Shown here: in pieces, positions 8,552-17,688 of the stretch
How positions within the stretch are numbered: position 1 is the stretch's first letter
Layout of the letters: every line of letters starts with the position of its first letter
Assembly: GCF_000243315.1 (NCBI RefSeq)
Contig: NZ_JH597768.1
Coordinates: forward strand, 482,269 to 546,268
DNA: 64,000 nucleotides
Direction of reading: 5' to 3'
From: Metallosphaera yellowstonensis MK1
GTDB taxonomy: Archaea > Thermoproteota > Thermoprotei_A > Sulfolobales > Sulfolobaceae
Position numbers and translations under genes: made by a program
Notes under the pieces: model-generated
Database searches by the model: none
What the model saw: only the letters and a program-made list of their open reading frames with translations
What the model was told of the DNA's origin: nothing

Positions 8552-9281
8552 GCTCAAGCCTCTTCACCCTCTCCAACATTTCCACTAGCTTGTCCACGTC
8601 TTTAGCGTAAAGTCTTATCTTGTAGGGATACTTGGCTGAAGTAGAGTCGATTTCAACGTATTTTTTCTCCCTATTTAATACCATGTTCGAATTAAGGAGA
8701 TGCTTAGCGTGAAGGAAAACCGACATTCCGCCAGAGCCTATTATCCCCTTTTCGGTCACCTTATAACTTAACGGTGCCATAGTAGACATCATTGAGGGTC
8801 TAAATAGTCTCCTGTAAACGAAGAAGCCGAACAGATATATCACTTCGAAGTAAGCCAAATATACTCCAAGTCTGTAGTAGGGATCAGTTTGTGCTGTTGC
8901 TAGTTTGGAAACGTAATTATAGACGAAAAACAAAACGACAATATATATTAAATATGAGAATAACATCATCATGTTCTTCTTTGCAAACTGCATGTACTCT
9001 CTCTGGTAATCTTGATCCTTTGTTATGAGCTCATTGGCGTTCTTTTCCTCATATAGTGTGCCAGAGTTGGCCACCTCAAGCATCAACTTCCTATCCCTCA
9101 ACATCGGATTGGACTTGTAAGTCATGGAGAAAGTTATCGCCATAATTATGATGAAATATGAGATAAACGCCTCCAAGAAGTACTTGGGGTAGAAGCCTAG
9201 GATAATGGAAATCACAATGAGATATCCTTGGCTTATTGCAGCAAATTTCCAATTATAAGGATTGGGAGTCGTCGATGACAT
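8529..9281 (-). CDS. Membrane protein of unknown function (DUF2208-like)
   Basis: The 250-residue protein has four predicted membrane segments in two hairpins: residues about 15-32 and 38-55 (IILGFYPKYFLEAFISYFIIIMA), then about 105-125 and 138-158. A basic cytoplasmic-type C-terminal domain of about 90 residues follows. It resembles the Sulfolobales membrane family DUF2208 as I remember it, which is a tentative match. It is divergent from the next gene and convergent with cobB. No function can be inferred. Confidence 0.75.
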   Translation of the reverse strand: MSSTTPNPYNWKFAAISQGYLIVISIILGFYPKYFLEAFISYFIIIMAITFSMTYKSNPMLRDRKLMLEVANSGTLYEEKNANELITKDQDYQREYMQFAKKNMMMLFSYLIYIVVLFFVYNYVSKLATAQTDPYYRLGVYLAYFEVIYLFGFFVYRRLFRPSMMSTMAPLSYKVTEKGIIGSGGMSVFLHAKHLLNSNMVLNREKKYVEIDSTSAKYPYKIRLYAKDVDKLVEMLERVKRLELKRQSSS

Positions 9282-9324
9282 ACTGAATGCTATATATCGA
9301 GCTACCTTATATAGTTATATAACA

Positions 9325-9804
9325 ATGAGGGATCTCTATGTGACACTCCTGTTGATCACCACGATGCTCCTGGGAGGAGCCTCGTATACATTCCATTACC
9401 ATCTCAATTCCCTCAACGAGGATGTTTGCCTGAAGGTTACCATTGAGCCTTCAGTTAATGTATCTGTCTATAATTTATCTGATGGAATAGCCATAAATTT
9501 TCAGAATACCCTCAAGAACGTCACTACAGGTTTGGAATACGAAGTGTTAAATTCTACTTCACTATTTTTCCCTTTATTTCAGTTTAAGCCCAATTCAACG
9601 TACCACGCAGTTATAGAGACCAAATATGATCAATTTGAAGTCATCATATCGGTTGAGAGGATTGAGGAGGGCAGTTTAACGTTAGGCCAGGATAGAACGC
9701 AATTAAACCAGGGCACAGGTTACTTGGTATACCTCTTTGGGCTCATGGTCGTATCAATAATTCTATCTTTCTTCCTAAAGAAATATAAAAAAGAATATTT
9801 CTAA
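9325..9804 (+). CDS. Hypothetical secreted or membrane-anchored protein
   Basis: From the ATG at 9325 the product has 159 residues: an N-terminal hydrophobic segment (LYVTLLLITTMLLGGASYTF) that can be a signal anchor, an extracytoplasmic beta-rich middle with several N-glycosylation sequons (NVS, NLS, NVT, NST), and a C-terminal membrane segment (GYLVYLFGLMVVSIILSFFLKKYKKEYF) with a lysine-rich tail. An upstream GTG-type start at 9262 would overlap the divergent gene, so 9325 is preferred. Family not recognised. Confidence 0.7.
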   Translation: MRDLYVTLLLITTMLLGGASYTFHYHLNSLNEDVCLKVTIEPSVNVSVYNLSDGIAINFQNTLKNVTTGLEYEVLNSTSLFFPLFQFKPNSTYHAVIETKYDQFEVIISVERIEEGSLTLGQDRTQLNQGTGYLVYLFGLMVVSIILSFFLKKYKKEYF

Positions 9805-9833
9805 AATACGAGCAGATTAGTAATTTACTTCTC

Positions 9834-10580
9834 TCATAATCTAGGGGCAACCCAGAACTTTATCAGGGCACCTCTATCCAGGATCACCTGAGTCCTGAGG
9901 GGTATACCCGAACCGAACCCAACTTCCAGTTCGTCTGAAAAGTTAAGGGTAGACGCCAGTTTCTCCAGGACTGGCAAACTGTACCTTGCACTTCCAGGAC
10001 TTTCAATTTCAAGCTTAGATAGGGGTTTCGAGTTTCTCAGATGCGCTACGTATCTCTTCCCTAGTTCCTCAACCTCGGCTATCACTTCCTCGGCTTCTGA
10101 TCTCAACGTTATCTCCTCCCCAACTTCAAGGCCCTCATCCACTAGCATCTTCAGAGTCTCTCCTTTCATGACGAGGATCGTCGAGGGAGTGACATTAGGC
10201 TCCTTCAGAACCTGTGGTTCTGCTTTAGCTCCTTTCAGGTAAAGGTTAGTCCTAGTACCGGTCTTCTCATCTCTCACCGTAATCCTTATACCGCTTTCCG
10301 TTTCGGATATCTCCATACTAGACCTACTCGACTTAGCCTTGGCAAAGATCTTCTTTATCTCTCCCAAATCCAGCTCTATTGACAAAGGCTTATCGAGTGA
10401 ATACTCATCTAGAGCATCCCTAGGGACGCTTATCACACCCATCATAACCTTATCTTCTGTCAAATGTTTACTGTTTATTCCTTCATCTGTAAAATTAAGG
10501 ATAATCTTCTCTGTAATCTTAGACATGGAAGAAATGATATAGTAGAAGTCCTTAGAACTCCCATAAATGAGCCTAAACAT
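9834..10580 (-). CDS. pcna1: Sliding clamp subunit PCNA1
   Basis: The 248-residue protein is a PCNA of the Sulfolobus PCNA1 type: the N-terminus (MFRLIYGSSKDFYYIISS), ILNFTDEGINSKHLTEDKVMM and the C-terminal FWVAPRL match that paralogue rather than PCNA2 or PCNA3. In Sulfolobus three different PCNAs form a heterotrimeric ring, each subunit binding preferred partners. It overlaps the upstream rpo13 by one base, implying one transcript. A second clamp subunit, PCNA3-like, lies at 20292. Confidence 0.93.
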   Translation of the reverse strand: MFRLIYGSSKDFYYIISSMSKITEKIILNFTDEGINSKHLTEDKVMMGVISVPRDALDEYSLDKPLSIELDLGEIKKIFAKAKSSRSSMEISETESGIRITVRDEKTGTRTNLYLKGAKAEPQVLKEPNVTPSTILVMKGETLKMLVDEGLEVGEEITLRSEAEEVIAEVEELGKRYVAHLRNSKPLSKLEIESPGSARYSLPVLEKLASTLNFSDELEVGFGSGIPLRTQVILDRGALIKFWVAPRL

Positions 10581-10885
10581 TATTCTCCCTTACTCTTCTT
10601 CGTGCTCTTACTCTTTTTAGGGCTTTTCTTCTTTGACGCTTTAGACTTCTCAGATTTCGTCTGAGTAGTAGACGAGTTTTCCTCGAAGAGTCGTTTAGCC
10701 TCCTCTATGCCAATCTTGCCAGATATTAACTTGTACCACACCTCCGTATTCTTAGAGAGTAACTCTATGTCTTGCAAAGACATAGCTGGGACTCCTTCTT
10801 CCTCATCTTCTCCCCTTATCTCTTCGGCTCCACTATTGGGAACGTCCTCCCCTTCGTCAAAATCCTCAGACAAATGGCTCACCAC
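10580..10885 (-). CDS. rpo13: RNA polymerase subunit Rpo13
   Basis: The 101-residue protein has the Rpo13 pattern: an acidic N-terminus (residues 6-30, rich in D/E), a helix-turn-helix core SLQDIELLSKNTEVWYKL followed by SGKIGIEEAKRLFEEN, and a lysine-rich tail (about 75-101). The core closely resembles the Sulfolobus Rpo13, a subunit restricted to some Crenarchaeota that sits near the downstream DNA in the polymerase. The ATG is 3 bases after the herA-like stop on the same strand. Confidence 0.9.
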   Translation of the reverse strand: MVSHLSEDFDEGEDVPNSGAEEIRGEDEEEGVPAMSLQDIELLSKNTEVWYKLISGKIGIEEAKRLFEENSSTTQTKSEKSKASKKKSPKKSKSTKKSKGE

Positions 10886-10888
10886 TTA

Positions 10889-12574
10889 TCAGTTTAGGCT
10901 GACCATTAATAATTCATCTGTATCGGAATCTCTTGTTATTAATTCCCCCCTATTCAGTTGCATTAGCATTTCATATATAGCCTTGAACGCTTCCGGATGA
11001 GAACCCCCCAATAATTTTGAAACGTATTCCAGTTCCCTCGGATCCCTCATATTAAAAATGAAGAGCGAATCTGAGTTATTTATTGCCTTCTCTATGCCAT
11101 CTTTGGTCTGTGAAACTAAGACTACTCCGTAACCGAACTTCCTACCTTCCGCAAAGAACCTTTCAGCGATACGCTCCCCAGCCTCCCTTGAGACCAGGAA
11201 AGGGGCCTCATCTATTACTATCATTCTCCTCAGCCCAGAACCGCCGAGCTTGTACATATTATGCATAATACCGTTTAGGAGTGTTATCATTATAATATAC
11301 TTTATTTCATTGGAGGGCAGGCCCGAGAAGTCCAGGATCACTGAGCCCTTTATGAGTACGTCCATGTCAACTTCACCTCTCATAAAGACGCTAGAGTCCA
11401 GGAACCTGAGGTACGTCTCTAAACCTTCCAACCTCGACATTTCCTCGCTACGAATCGAGAGCTTCTTCTTTTTTTGGAGCAGGGAGATCACGTCCTTAAA
11501 GGTAGGAGGGGGTAAGCTCCACGTCCTCTGATCCTCCTCATAAATCCCCTTATCCTGGTAAGCCTCTAACAGTAAGCTGAAGAAGTCCATAGTCTGAAGG
11601 TGGCCGAGGTTAAATACCGACTTTAAAGCAATGGCGACCTCAAGGGCCCTGTCCCTGGGGGAGAAGCCAAAGAGCGAGAGGGGGTTAACACCAGTCTCAG
11701 AAAGGTTGATGGTATTTGCGGAGGGAATTGAGTACTCCCCGTGAAGATCGAAGATGATAAATGGTAATCCAAGAGACGTCATCAGTTTCTTTACTAAGGT
11801 TGATTTCCCAGTACCACTGGATCCTAGAACAACAGAGTTGTAGTTCTTTCTCTCGGCTAGGTCGATACAAAGGTTGCCCTCTCCCTCAATCCATTCGTAT
11901 CTATAAGTGTTCGGCAGAGAGGTTCTCCTTCTCTTAAGCACTCTCCGGATATTTCCCACACAAACCCCTCGACCTTTCCTGATGGGGTTTTGGGAGAGTA
12001 GGTAGGGTAGACTTATCCAGGAGAGTGAAGAGATGGGGGCTAAGTAAACTCTCCCTATCCAGGCAGCGATTAGTGAGTCCAAGACAGATCCTAAGAATAG
12101 GTAGATAGAGCCACTGAGTATATACCCTGTTACCGCAAAGGCCAAACCTATTGGTATTAACCCAACTCTAGGTTTGGTGATTATATACCGCTTGAAGTCT
12201 ATTCTCTCAGGAATCGTCCTATGCACGACGTACCAGATGGACGAGCCCAAAAACGTTCCTCCCACATATAGAGAAAATATTAAAGGATCCATGGGAATAC
12301 TTAGTAGAAATAAAACTGAGTATAGAGAGGCAATATTCAAAACTGAGAGGAGAAGAGAACGGGTCAGGAGAAGGGTTAATAACCCATAAGATGAGGCGAA
12401 AGCTAAGAAGATTAGAAGAGGAATTGAATAGTAGCCCGGGATGATAATCTGTGAGTACTTTAGCACCAGTGCGGAGCAGATCATCAGCGATTGTAATACT
12501 ACGAACCTTAGCTCCCACATAATATACTTTAAACCCCACCACGCAAACCTAAAAATACACTTCATGTCTACCAC
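10889..12574 (-). CDS. Membrane-anchored HerA/VirB4-like ATPase
   Basis: The 561-residue protein has two parts. Residues about 1-200 hold several hydrophobic segments, probably five to six membrane passes. Residues about 235-560 form a HerA/FtsK-type ATPase with Walker A GSSGTGKST, a FDLHGEYS motif and Walker B RMIVIDEAPF. Such proteins pump DNA or act in conjugation-like or competence-like systems. Chromosomal HerA itself is soluble, so this is a distinct membrane form. It is first in a herA-like-rpo13-pcna1 operon. Its start overlaps the divergent lhr start by 11 bases. Internal starts at 12565 or 12520 are possible. Confidence 0.85.
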   Translation of the reverse strand: MVDMKCIFRFAWWGLKYIMWELRFVVLQSLMICSALVLKYSQIIIPGYYSIPLLIFLAFASSYGLLTLLLTRSLLLSVLNIASLYSVLFLLSIPMDPLIFSLYVGGTFLGSSIWYVVHRTIPERIDFKRYIITKPRVGLIPIGLAFAVTGYILSGSIYLFLGSVLDSLIAAWIGRVYLAPISSLSWISLPYLLSQNPIRKGRGVCVGNIRRVLKRRRTSLPNTYRYEWIEGEGNLCIDLAERKNYNSVVLGSSGTGKSTLVKKLMTSLGLPFIIFDLHGEYSIPSANTINLSETGVNPLSLFGFSPRDRALEVAIALKSVFNLGHLQTMDFFSLLLEAYQDKGIYEEDQRTWSLPPPTFKDVISLLQKKKKLSIRSEEMSRLEGLETYLRFLDSSVFMRGEVDMDVLIKGSVILDFSGLPSNEIKYIIMITLLNGIMHNMYKLGGSGLRRMIVIDEAPFLVSREAGERIAERFFAEGRKFGYGVVLVSQTKDGIEKAINNSDSLFIFNMRDPRELEYVSKLLGGSHPEAFKAIYEMLMQLNRGELITRDSDTDELLMVSLN

Positions 12575-15287
12575 GTCTCAAGACTTCATAAGGAAGCTCA
12601 GGGAGTCAGGTTATGTCAACCTTACCCCCATACAGAGGTTAGCCATCCCTAAAGTCCTCTCTGGGACTCACCTGCTCATTATAGCGCCAACAGGCCACGG
12701 TAAAACTGAGGCAGCGATAATCCCCATCATGTATAATATCTACATGAAGAGACCTAAAAAAATCTCAGCTCTCTATCTAACACCTCTGCGAGCTTTAAAT
12801 AGAGATATACAGTACCGATTAGATAAATTAGGTCAGTCCTTCCAGATTAAGGTATCCACAAGACATGGGGATTCCACAAGAAAGGAAAGGAGAGACCTAT
12901 TACAAGATCCACCAGATCTATTGATCTCCACTCCAGAGACACTACTTTACTTGTTGGTTGACAAAAGGGTGAGGGAACTCCTGACCGGTGTCAGGTGGGT
13001 CGTCATAGATGAAGTCCAGGAGATGCTTGATGAGAAGAGGGGGTACGAACTATCGGTAATGCTCCAGAGACTAAGGCTTATAGCGAGGAATCCACAAATG
13101 ATAGGGCTCTCTGCGACATTGGGAGACGTGGAACTAGCCAAGACCTTCCTCAGTACTGAAGGTGAAGTGGAAGTAGTCAAGATTGAGGGCATAAAGAGTT
13201 CCCAGATCATCATCGAAATACCCAGTTATAATGAAGAGCTAGTGAACGAAGCGGTGAAGCACAGACTAGATCCTAGTTTGATGTCCAGATTGAAGAGATT
13301 GAAGGAGATAATTGAGGAGAATAGGCCAGTCCTCATATTCACCAACACTAGAGAGACAGCTGAGTTCCTGGCAAGCGAGCTCACTACTCTTTACGGACTT
13401 AAAGTGGCCTCCCATCACGGCTCCCTATCTAGGGAAGTGAGGGTCAAGATAGAGAGGGAGTTCAAAGAAGCTAAGCTAGACGCCCTGGTAGCTACCTCAA
13501 GTCTCGAGTTGGGGATAGATATTGGAAGTATAAACCTAGTGGTTCAATACATGTCACCGAGGCAAGTCCTTAGACTCCTTCAGAGAGTAGGAAGGAGTGG
13601 GCACTCCATTGAGAAGACATCTAGGGGAATAATCCTACCCGGGAACAGCCTCTTTGATGTCCTGGAGTGTCAGGCCATATACGAGGCCTCTAAGAGGGGA
13701 TATATAGAGCCAGTTATCTATGAGATGAACCCCCTTGACGTAGTGGCTCACGAGGTCGTGGGTATGGTACTCGAGGGAATAACTTCCCTAGACGAGATCT
13801 TGGATATATTTAGGAAGTCTCCCTTCTTTAGATCTCTATCTCTTGAAGATTTGAAAGAAGTTGTGGAACAGTTGGAGGCCGAGAAAATATTAGTGGCAAA
13901 GGAGGGCAAACTGAGGTTGGGTAGGAGAAGCTGGAGGTATTATTTCACCACAAACATGATACCAGACTCCAACAGGAGTTACATAGTCGTTGAAGTCGAG
14001 ACCGGCATGAAGTTGGGGAACCTAGACAACCAATTCGTTACCGGCCTAGAGGAAGACAGCATATTTGTGTTAGGAGGCAGGCTCTGGAAGGTCATATCTA
14101 TAGAGGAAGGCAAGGTCTTTGTGAGTAGGGCAGAACCTAAGAAGGGCATTCTACCCTCATGGTTCGGTGAGTCCATCCCTGTGGAGAAAGAGATATCCAT
14201 GATGGTATACAGCTATCTTTCTGAGATGATGGATGGAAAGAGGGAAGGGGTACAGGAGGTGTCGGAGAAAATTAAGGAACATGTTAGAAGGAATTATCCT
14301 AAGCTAGGTCCTAATAAGATCGTTGTAGAGCTTGTCGGCTCAGACCTCGTGGTCGTCCACTCTCCGTTTGGAAGTAGGGGTAACAATACCTTGGGAACTC
14401 TCCTTAGTGCAGTTTTGGGGTCGGGAAAAGGGCTTAGACCCACCTTCCGTAGCGATCCGTATCACGTAGTCATAGCCTCGGTCTCCTCCCTCTCATTGGA
14501 AGATATTGAATTCGCCATTAAATCGCTCAGGGAAATGGATGAAAGATACGCCACTTCCGTCTTAAGCGAAACCCTAAAGGAGACACCTCAATTCAAGTGG
14601 GCATTGTTCACGGAGGCCCAACGCTTCGGTGCGGTGGAGAAGGGAGCAGACATAAAGCTCACCCAGCATGTACTTAGGACCTTCTCAGACACTGTGGTAG
14701 GGAAGGAGGCAGTAAAGGAACTTCTGTCTAAACACCACGACCTCTCTGTCCTAGAGGCGTTGAGACAAATGGACTGGGAGGTAGTTAGGGTACCCTCACC
14801 TTCTCCTTTAGCCCAGGAGTTCCTGGACAAACTCATGGTCTCCTCAACCTCTGAGGATAAACCATTAATTCTTGAAGTCTTCAAGAGGAGGATGCTGTCT
14901 AAGGAGATCTTACTGGCGTGTCTTATCTGCGGTTGGAATCAAAGACTCAAAGTGGAAGATACGCCTCAGAGGTGTCCTAAATGCGGTTCGATTTTCCTTA
15001 CGGCCACTTACCCTGAGGACAAGGAAGCGTTACAGGTTATCCGAAAGAACATCTCTGGGGAGAAGTTGAGGAGAAATGAGGCCAAGAGATTGAGTGAATT
15101 GAAGAGAGTTGCCTCTCTCTTCTCTAACTATGGGAGGACAGCTCTAGTGGCATTTGTGGTCAGAGGTGTGGGACCGTCTAACTTGGGGAGACTGCTGTCG
15201 TTTTTAAGTCAAGGAGAGGATGTATTTTATAGGGAATTAATGGAGGAAGAGAAGAAGTTCTTGAGATATAGGAAGTTCTGGCAGTAA
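12564..15287 (+). CDS. lhr: Lhr-type superfamily 2 helicase
   Basis: From ATG 12564 the protein has 907 residues. RecA domain 1 has Q-motif TPIQ, Walker A APTGHGKTEA and motif II DEVQ. Motif III is SATLGD, and RecA domain 2 ends with QRVGRSGHS (motif VI). Winged-helix and Lhr-specific domains follow. Near the C-terminus a four-cysteine cluster (CLICGWNQ...CPKCGS) is a probable zinc site. Lhr helicases act in DNA repair or RNA processing. TTTAAA at about 12530-12535, 29 bases before the ATG, supports this start and a leaderless message. An upstream frame-open ATG at 12441 lies inside the divergent gene and is rejected. Confidence 0.92.
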   Translation: MSTTSQDFIRKLRESGYVNLTPIQRLAIPKVLSGTHLLIIAPTGHGKTEAAIIPIMYNIYMKRPKKISALYLTPLRALNRDIQYRLDKLGQSFQIKVSTRHGDSTRKERRDLLQDPPDLLISTPETLLYLLVDKRVRELLTGVRWVVIDEVQEMLDEKRGYELSVMLQRLRLIARNPQMIGLSATLGDVELAKTFLSTEGEVEVVKIEGIKSSQIIIEIPSYNEELVNEAVKHRLDPSLMSRLKRLKEIIEENRPVLIFTNTRETAEFLASELTTLYGLKVASHHGSLSREVRVKIEREFKEAKLDALVATSSLELGIDIGSINLVVQYMSPRQVLRLLQRVGRSGHSIEKTSRGIILPGNSLFDVLECQAIYEASKRGYIEPVIYEMNPLDVVAHEVVGMVLEGITSLDEILDIFRKSPFFRSLSLEDLKEVVEQLEAEKILVAKEGKLRLGRRSWRYYFTTNMIPDSNRSYIVVEVETGMKLGNLDNQFVTGLEEDSIFVLGGRLWKVISIEEGKVFVSRAEPKKGILPSWFGESIPVEKEISMMVYSYLSEMMDGKREGVQEVSEKIKEHVRRNYPKLGPNKIVVELVGSDLVVVHSPFGSRGNNTLGTLLSAVLGSGKGLRPTFRSDPYHVVIASVSSLSLEDIEFAIKSLREMDERYATSVLSETLKETPQFKWALFTEAQRFGAVEKGADIKLTQHVLRTFSDTVVGKEAVKELLSKHHDLSVLEALRQMDWEVVRVPSPSPLAQEFLDKLMVSSTSEDKPLILEVFKRRMLSKEILLACLICGWNQRLKVEDTPQRCPKCGSIFLTATYPEDKEALQVIRKNISGEKLRRNEAKRLSELKRVASLFSNYGRTALVAFVVRGVGPSNLGRLLSFLSQGEDVFYRELMEEEKKFLRYRKFWQ

Positions 15288-15333
15288 GTTTTTAATGTAA
15301 ACGTGAGCTTTGACATTCGAGTGGTGTAGTTAT

Positions 15334-15624
15334 ATGGCTTTGATAGAGGTGGGAAGAATTTGTGTCAAATTAACGGGAAGAGAGGCAGGAAGTAAATGTG
15401 TAGTTGTTGATATTATAGACAATAACTTCGTCTTGGTTACCGGACCTAAGAACGTGTCTGGAGTTAAGAGGAGGAGGGCTAATATCATGCACTTGGAACC
15501 TACCGACAAAAAGGTCGAAATAAGTAAAGGGGCTTCCGACCAGGACGTAGAGGCTAAACTGAAGGAGCAGAACTTGATAGAGTTCATGAAGGAGAAGGTG
15601 AAACCAAAGATACCCGTGGTCTAA
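15334..15624 (+). CDS. rpl14e: 50S ribosomal protein L14e
   Basis: From the ATG at 15334 the protein has 96 residues, the usual length in Sulfolobales. It starts [19 protein letters not shown], the KOW-type strand pair of L14e, and includes [22 protein letters not shown]. Eight extra upstream residues in frame lack similarity, so the internal ATG is chosen. A TATA-like TTTTTAATG lies near 15289-15298. cbf5 starts immediately after its stop, a pairing conserved in Crenarchaeota. Confidence 0.94.
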   Translation: MALIEVGRICVKLTGREAGSKCVVVDIIDNNFVLVTGPKNVSGVKRRRANIMHLEPTDKKVEISKGASDQDVEAKLKEQNLIEFMKEKVKPKIPVV

Positions 15625-16645
15625 ATGGATTTTTATCCATTCGTGTTGAAAATAGATGAATTTTGTGGCTACACTAAACGCTGGATCTTCAGGAAGGAGT
15701 ATCAACCTGCAGGAAATTACGGGAATTACGCTGACAATAGACCTATTCAGAGTCTGATCAACTCATCCATTCTAAATATAGATAAACCCCCAGGACCCAC
15801 CAGTCACGAGGTGGCGTATTGGGTAAAGACCATGTTCAAGTTGGATAGAGTAGGTCATGGAGGGACCCTAGAGCCCTAAGGGGCGGGGTAATCCCAAAGT
15901 GACTGGAGTCCTTCCCATAGGCTTAGGCAAGGCCACACGATTAATGAACCTTGTGACCAAATCAGGGAAGGAGTACGTGTGTCTTATGGAGATCCACTGT
16001 GACTTCAAGGAAAGCGAGTTGAAGGATGTCGTGAGCCAGTTCAAGGGCGTTATATATCAGAAACCACCCGTCAGGTCCTCCGTGAAGAGGAGAGTCAGAA
16101 AGAGGAAGGTAGACGAGCTTGAGGTGCTCGAAATAGAAGGAAGGAGGGTTCTGTTGAGGATCTCTTCAGAGCCCGGGACTTACATGAGGAAGTTGTGTCA
16201 CGATATCGGAGTTGTCCTGGGATGCGGGGCACACATGAGGGAACTTAGGAGGACTAGATCCGGAGTCTTTGTGGAGAGAGATTCAGTGACTCTCCACAGA
16301 CTTTCCGAAGCTCTCTACTTGTACAGGGAATGCAAAGACGATACAGAGCTCAGAAAGATACTTTATCCCATGGAAGTGGCATTCTGCGGCATTCCAAAGA
16401 TTATAGTGGACGATGAAGCAGTTAACTCGATAGCCTATGGGGCGCAGCTCATGGCTCCCGGGATAGTAGCACACCAGGAGTTCAGGAGGGGCGACACTGT
16501 TGCCCTTATCACCTGGAAGGGGGAGGGGATAGCTATAGGGAAAGCGTTAACGGACTCCGACAAGATTGGAAAGAAGGGCGAGGTAGCCAAACCTGACAGA
16601 GTACTTATGGACAAGGACGTGTACCCGAAGGCTTGGAAGAAATGA
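15625..16645 (+). CDS. cbf5: tRNA/rRNA pseudouridine synthase Cbf5, intron-interrupted
   Basis: Cbf5 (dyskerin/TruB family) is the catalytic protein of H/ACA ribonucleoproteins and also modifies tRNA. The gene is join(15625-15871, 15891-16645), 333 residues. Exon 1 has INSSILNIDKPPGPTSHE, and the catalytic Asp falls at the splice: GHGGTL-D-PKVTGVLPIG. A PUA domain fills the C-terminus. Without splicing, translation stops at a TAA at 15877. Removing the 19-base intron restores exactly the conserved catalytic loop. cbf5 introns are known in Sulfolobus and Aeropyrum. The 3' end overlaps the methyltransferase start. Confidence 0.93.
15872..15890 (+). other. Archaeal pre-mRNA intron in cbf5 (BHB type)
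   Basis: The surrounding sequence folds into a textbook bulge-helix-bulge. Outer helix 62-65 pairs with 92-95 of the 158xx series (GGGA with TCCC). The 3' bulge is 89-91. Central helix CCCT 66-69 pairs with GGGG 85-88. The 5' bulge is AGA 70-72. Inner helix GCCC 73-76 pairs with GGGC 81-84, with a four-base loop. Cleavage after the second base of each bulge removes 15872-15890 and joins CTAG to ATCCC, giving Leu-Asp-Pro. The splicing endonuclease gene is at 45443. Confidence 0.9.
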
Positions 16646-17190
16646 TGGTAGTCGTGGACGTAGTGGAGGGAATCCCACTATCCTTGGTTAGCTTTCCAGG
16701 TCTCTTCTCTAAGAAGAGACTAGACCTGGGAACTAGGATACTCTTGGAGAACCTAGTGATTCCTGAGGAAGGGACTGTAGCTGACGTGGGGTGCGGTTAC
16801 GGACCTGTTGGAATTTACGTTGCCGTGAGGAATCCTAGGCTCAACGTCTACATGTTGGATGTGAACCCGTTGGCCGTTAAGGCCTCTCAGATGAACGTAG
16901 AGAGGTACGGCCTTCAAGGTAGGGTTAAGGTGATGAAGAGTGATCTGTTGGAGAAGTTAGAGGGTAAAGTTAGGGCCATTTATTCCAATCCTCCCCTCTC
17001 CAAGGGAGTCGAAATCCTAGAGAGGCTGGCAGAGCAGGCAGCTTCCAAGTTGGACAAGGAGGGTTGGATACAACTCGTGTTATACAGGGGAGAAACCAAT
17101 GCTTTGAAAATATTTACTAAGTATTTCTCTAGAGTAGAGACTGTTAAGAAGGTTAAAGGCTACTCACTAGTTTTAGTAGTAAATGATTAA
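16642..17190 (+). CDS. Class I SAM-dependent methyltransferase (RsmC-like)
   Basis: The protein (182 residues from the ATG at 16642) has a Rossmann SAM-binding core with motif I VADVGCGYGPVGIYVA, an acidic motif II in MLDVNPLAVKAS, and the catalytic-type motif IYSNPPLSKG, in which NPP marks N-methylation of a base. This is the methyltransferase-small family related to RsmC/RlmG, so a guanine-N2 methylase of rRNA or tRNA is likely but not proven. It overlaps the cbf5 stop, which supports a role in RNA modification. Confidence 0.85.
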   Translation: MMVVVDVVEGIPLSLVSFPGLFSKKRLDLGTRILLENLVIPEEGTVADVGCGYGPVGIYVAVRNPRLNVYMLDVNPLAVKASQMNVERYGLQGRVKVMKSDLLEKLEGKVRAIYSNPPLSKGVEILERLAEQAASKLDKEGWIQLVLYRGETNALKIFTKYFSRVETVKKVKGYSLVLVVND

Positions 17191-17213
17191 AGGGCAATTT
17201 GAGAATAAGTCAT

Positions 17214-17311
<98 letters not shown>

Positions 17312-17380
17312 TCTTTCTATCAGTGCTTCTCATGGGATAGAGATAGTTTTAAAGATTAGATGCGTAGGATTTCTCTTAGT

Positions 17381-17688
<308 letters not shown>

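Noticed and set aside
12441..12563. Longer N-terminus for the Lhr helicase
   Set aside because: The extra 41 residues lie inside the divergent gene and lack similarity. A promoter-like box supports the ATG at 12564.
15625..15879. Stand-alone 84-residue protein upstream of Cbf5
   Set aside because: It is exon 1 of cbf5. The stop lies within the intron.
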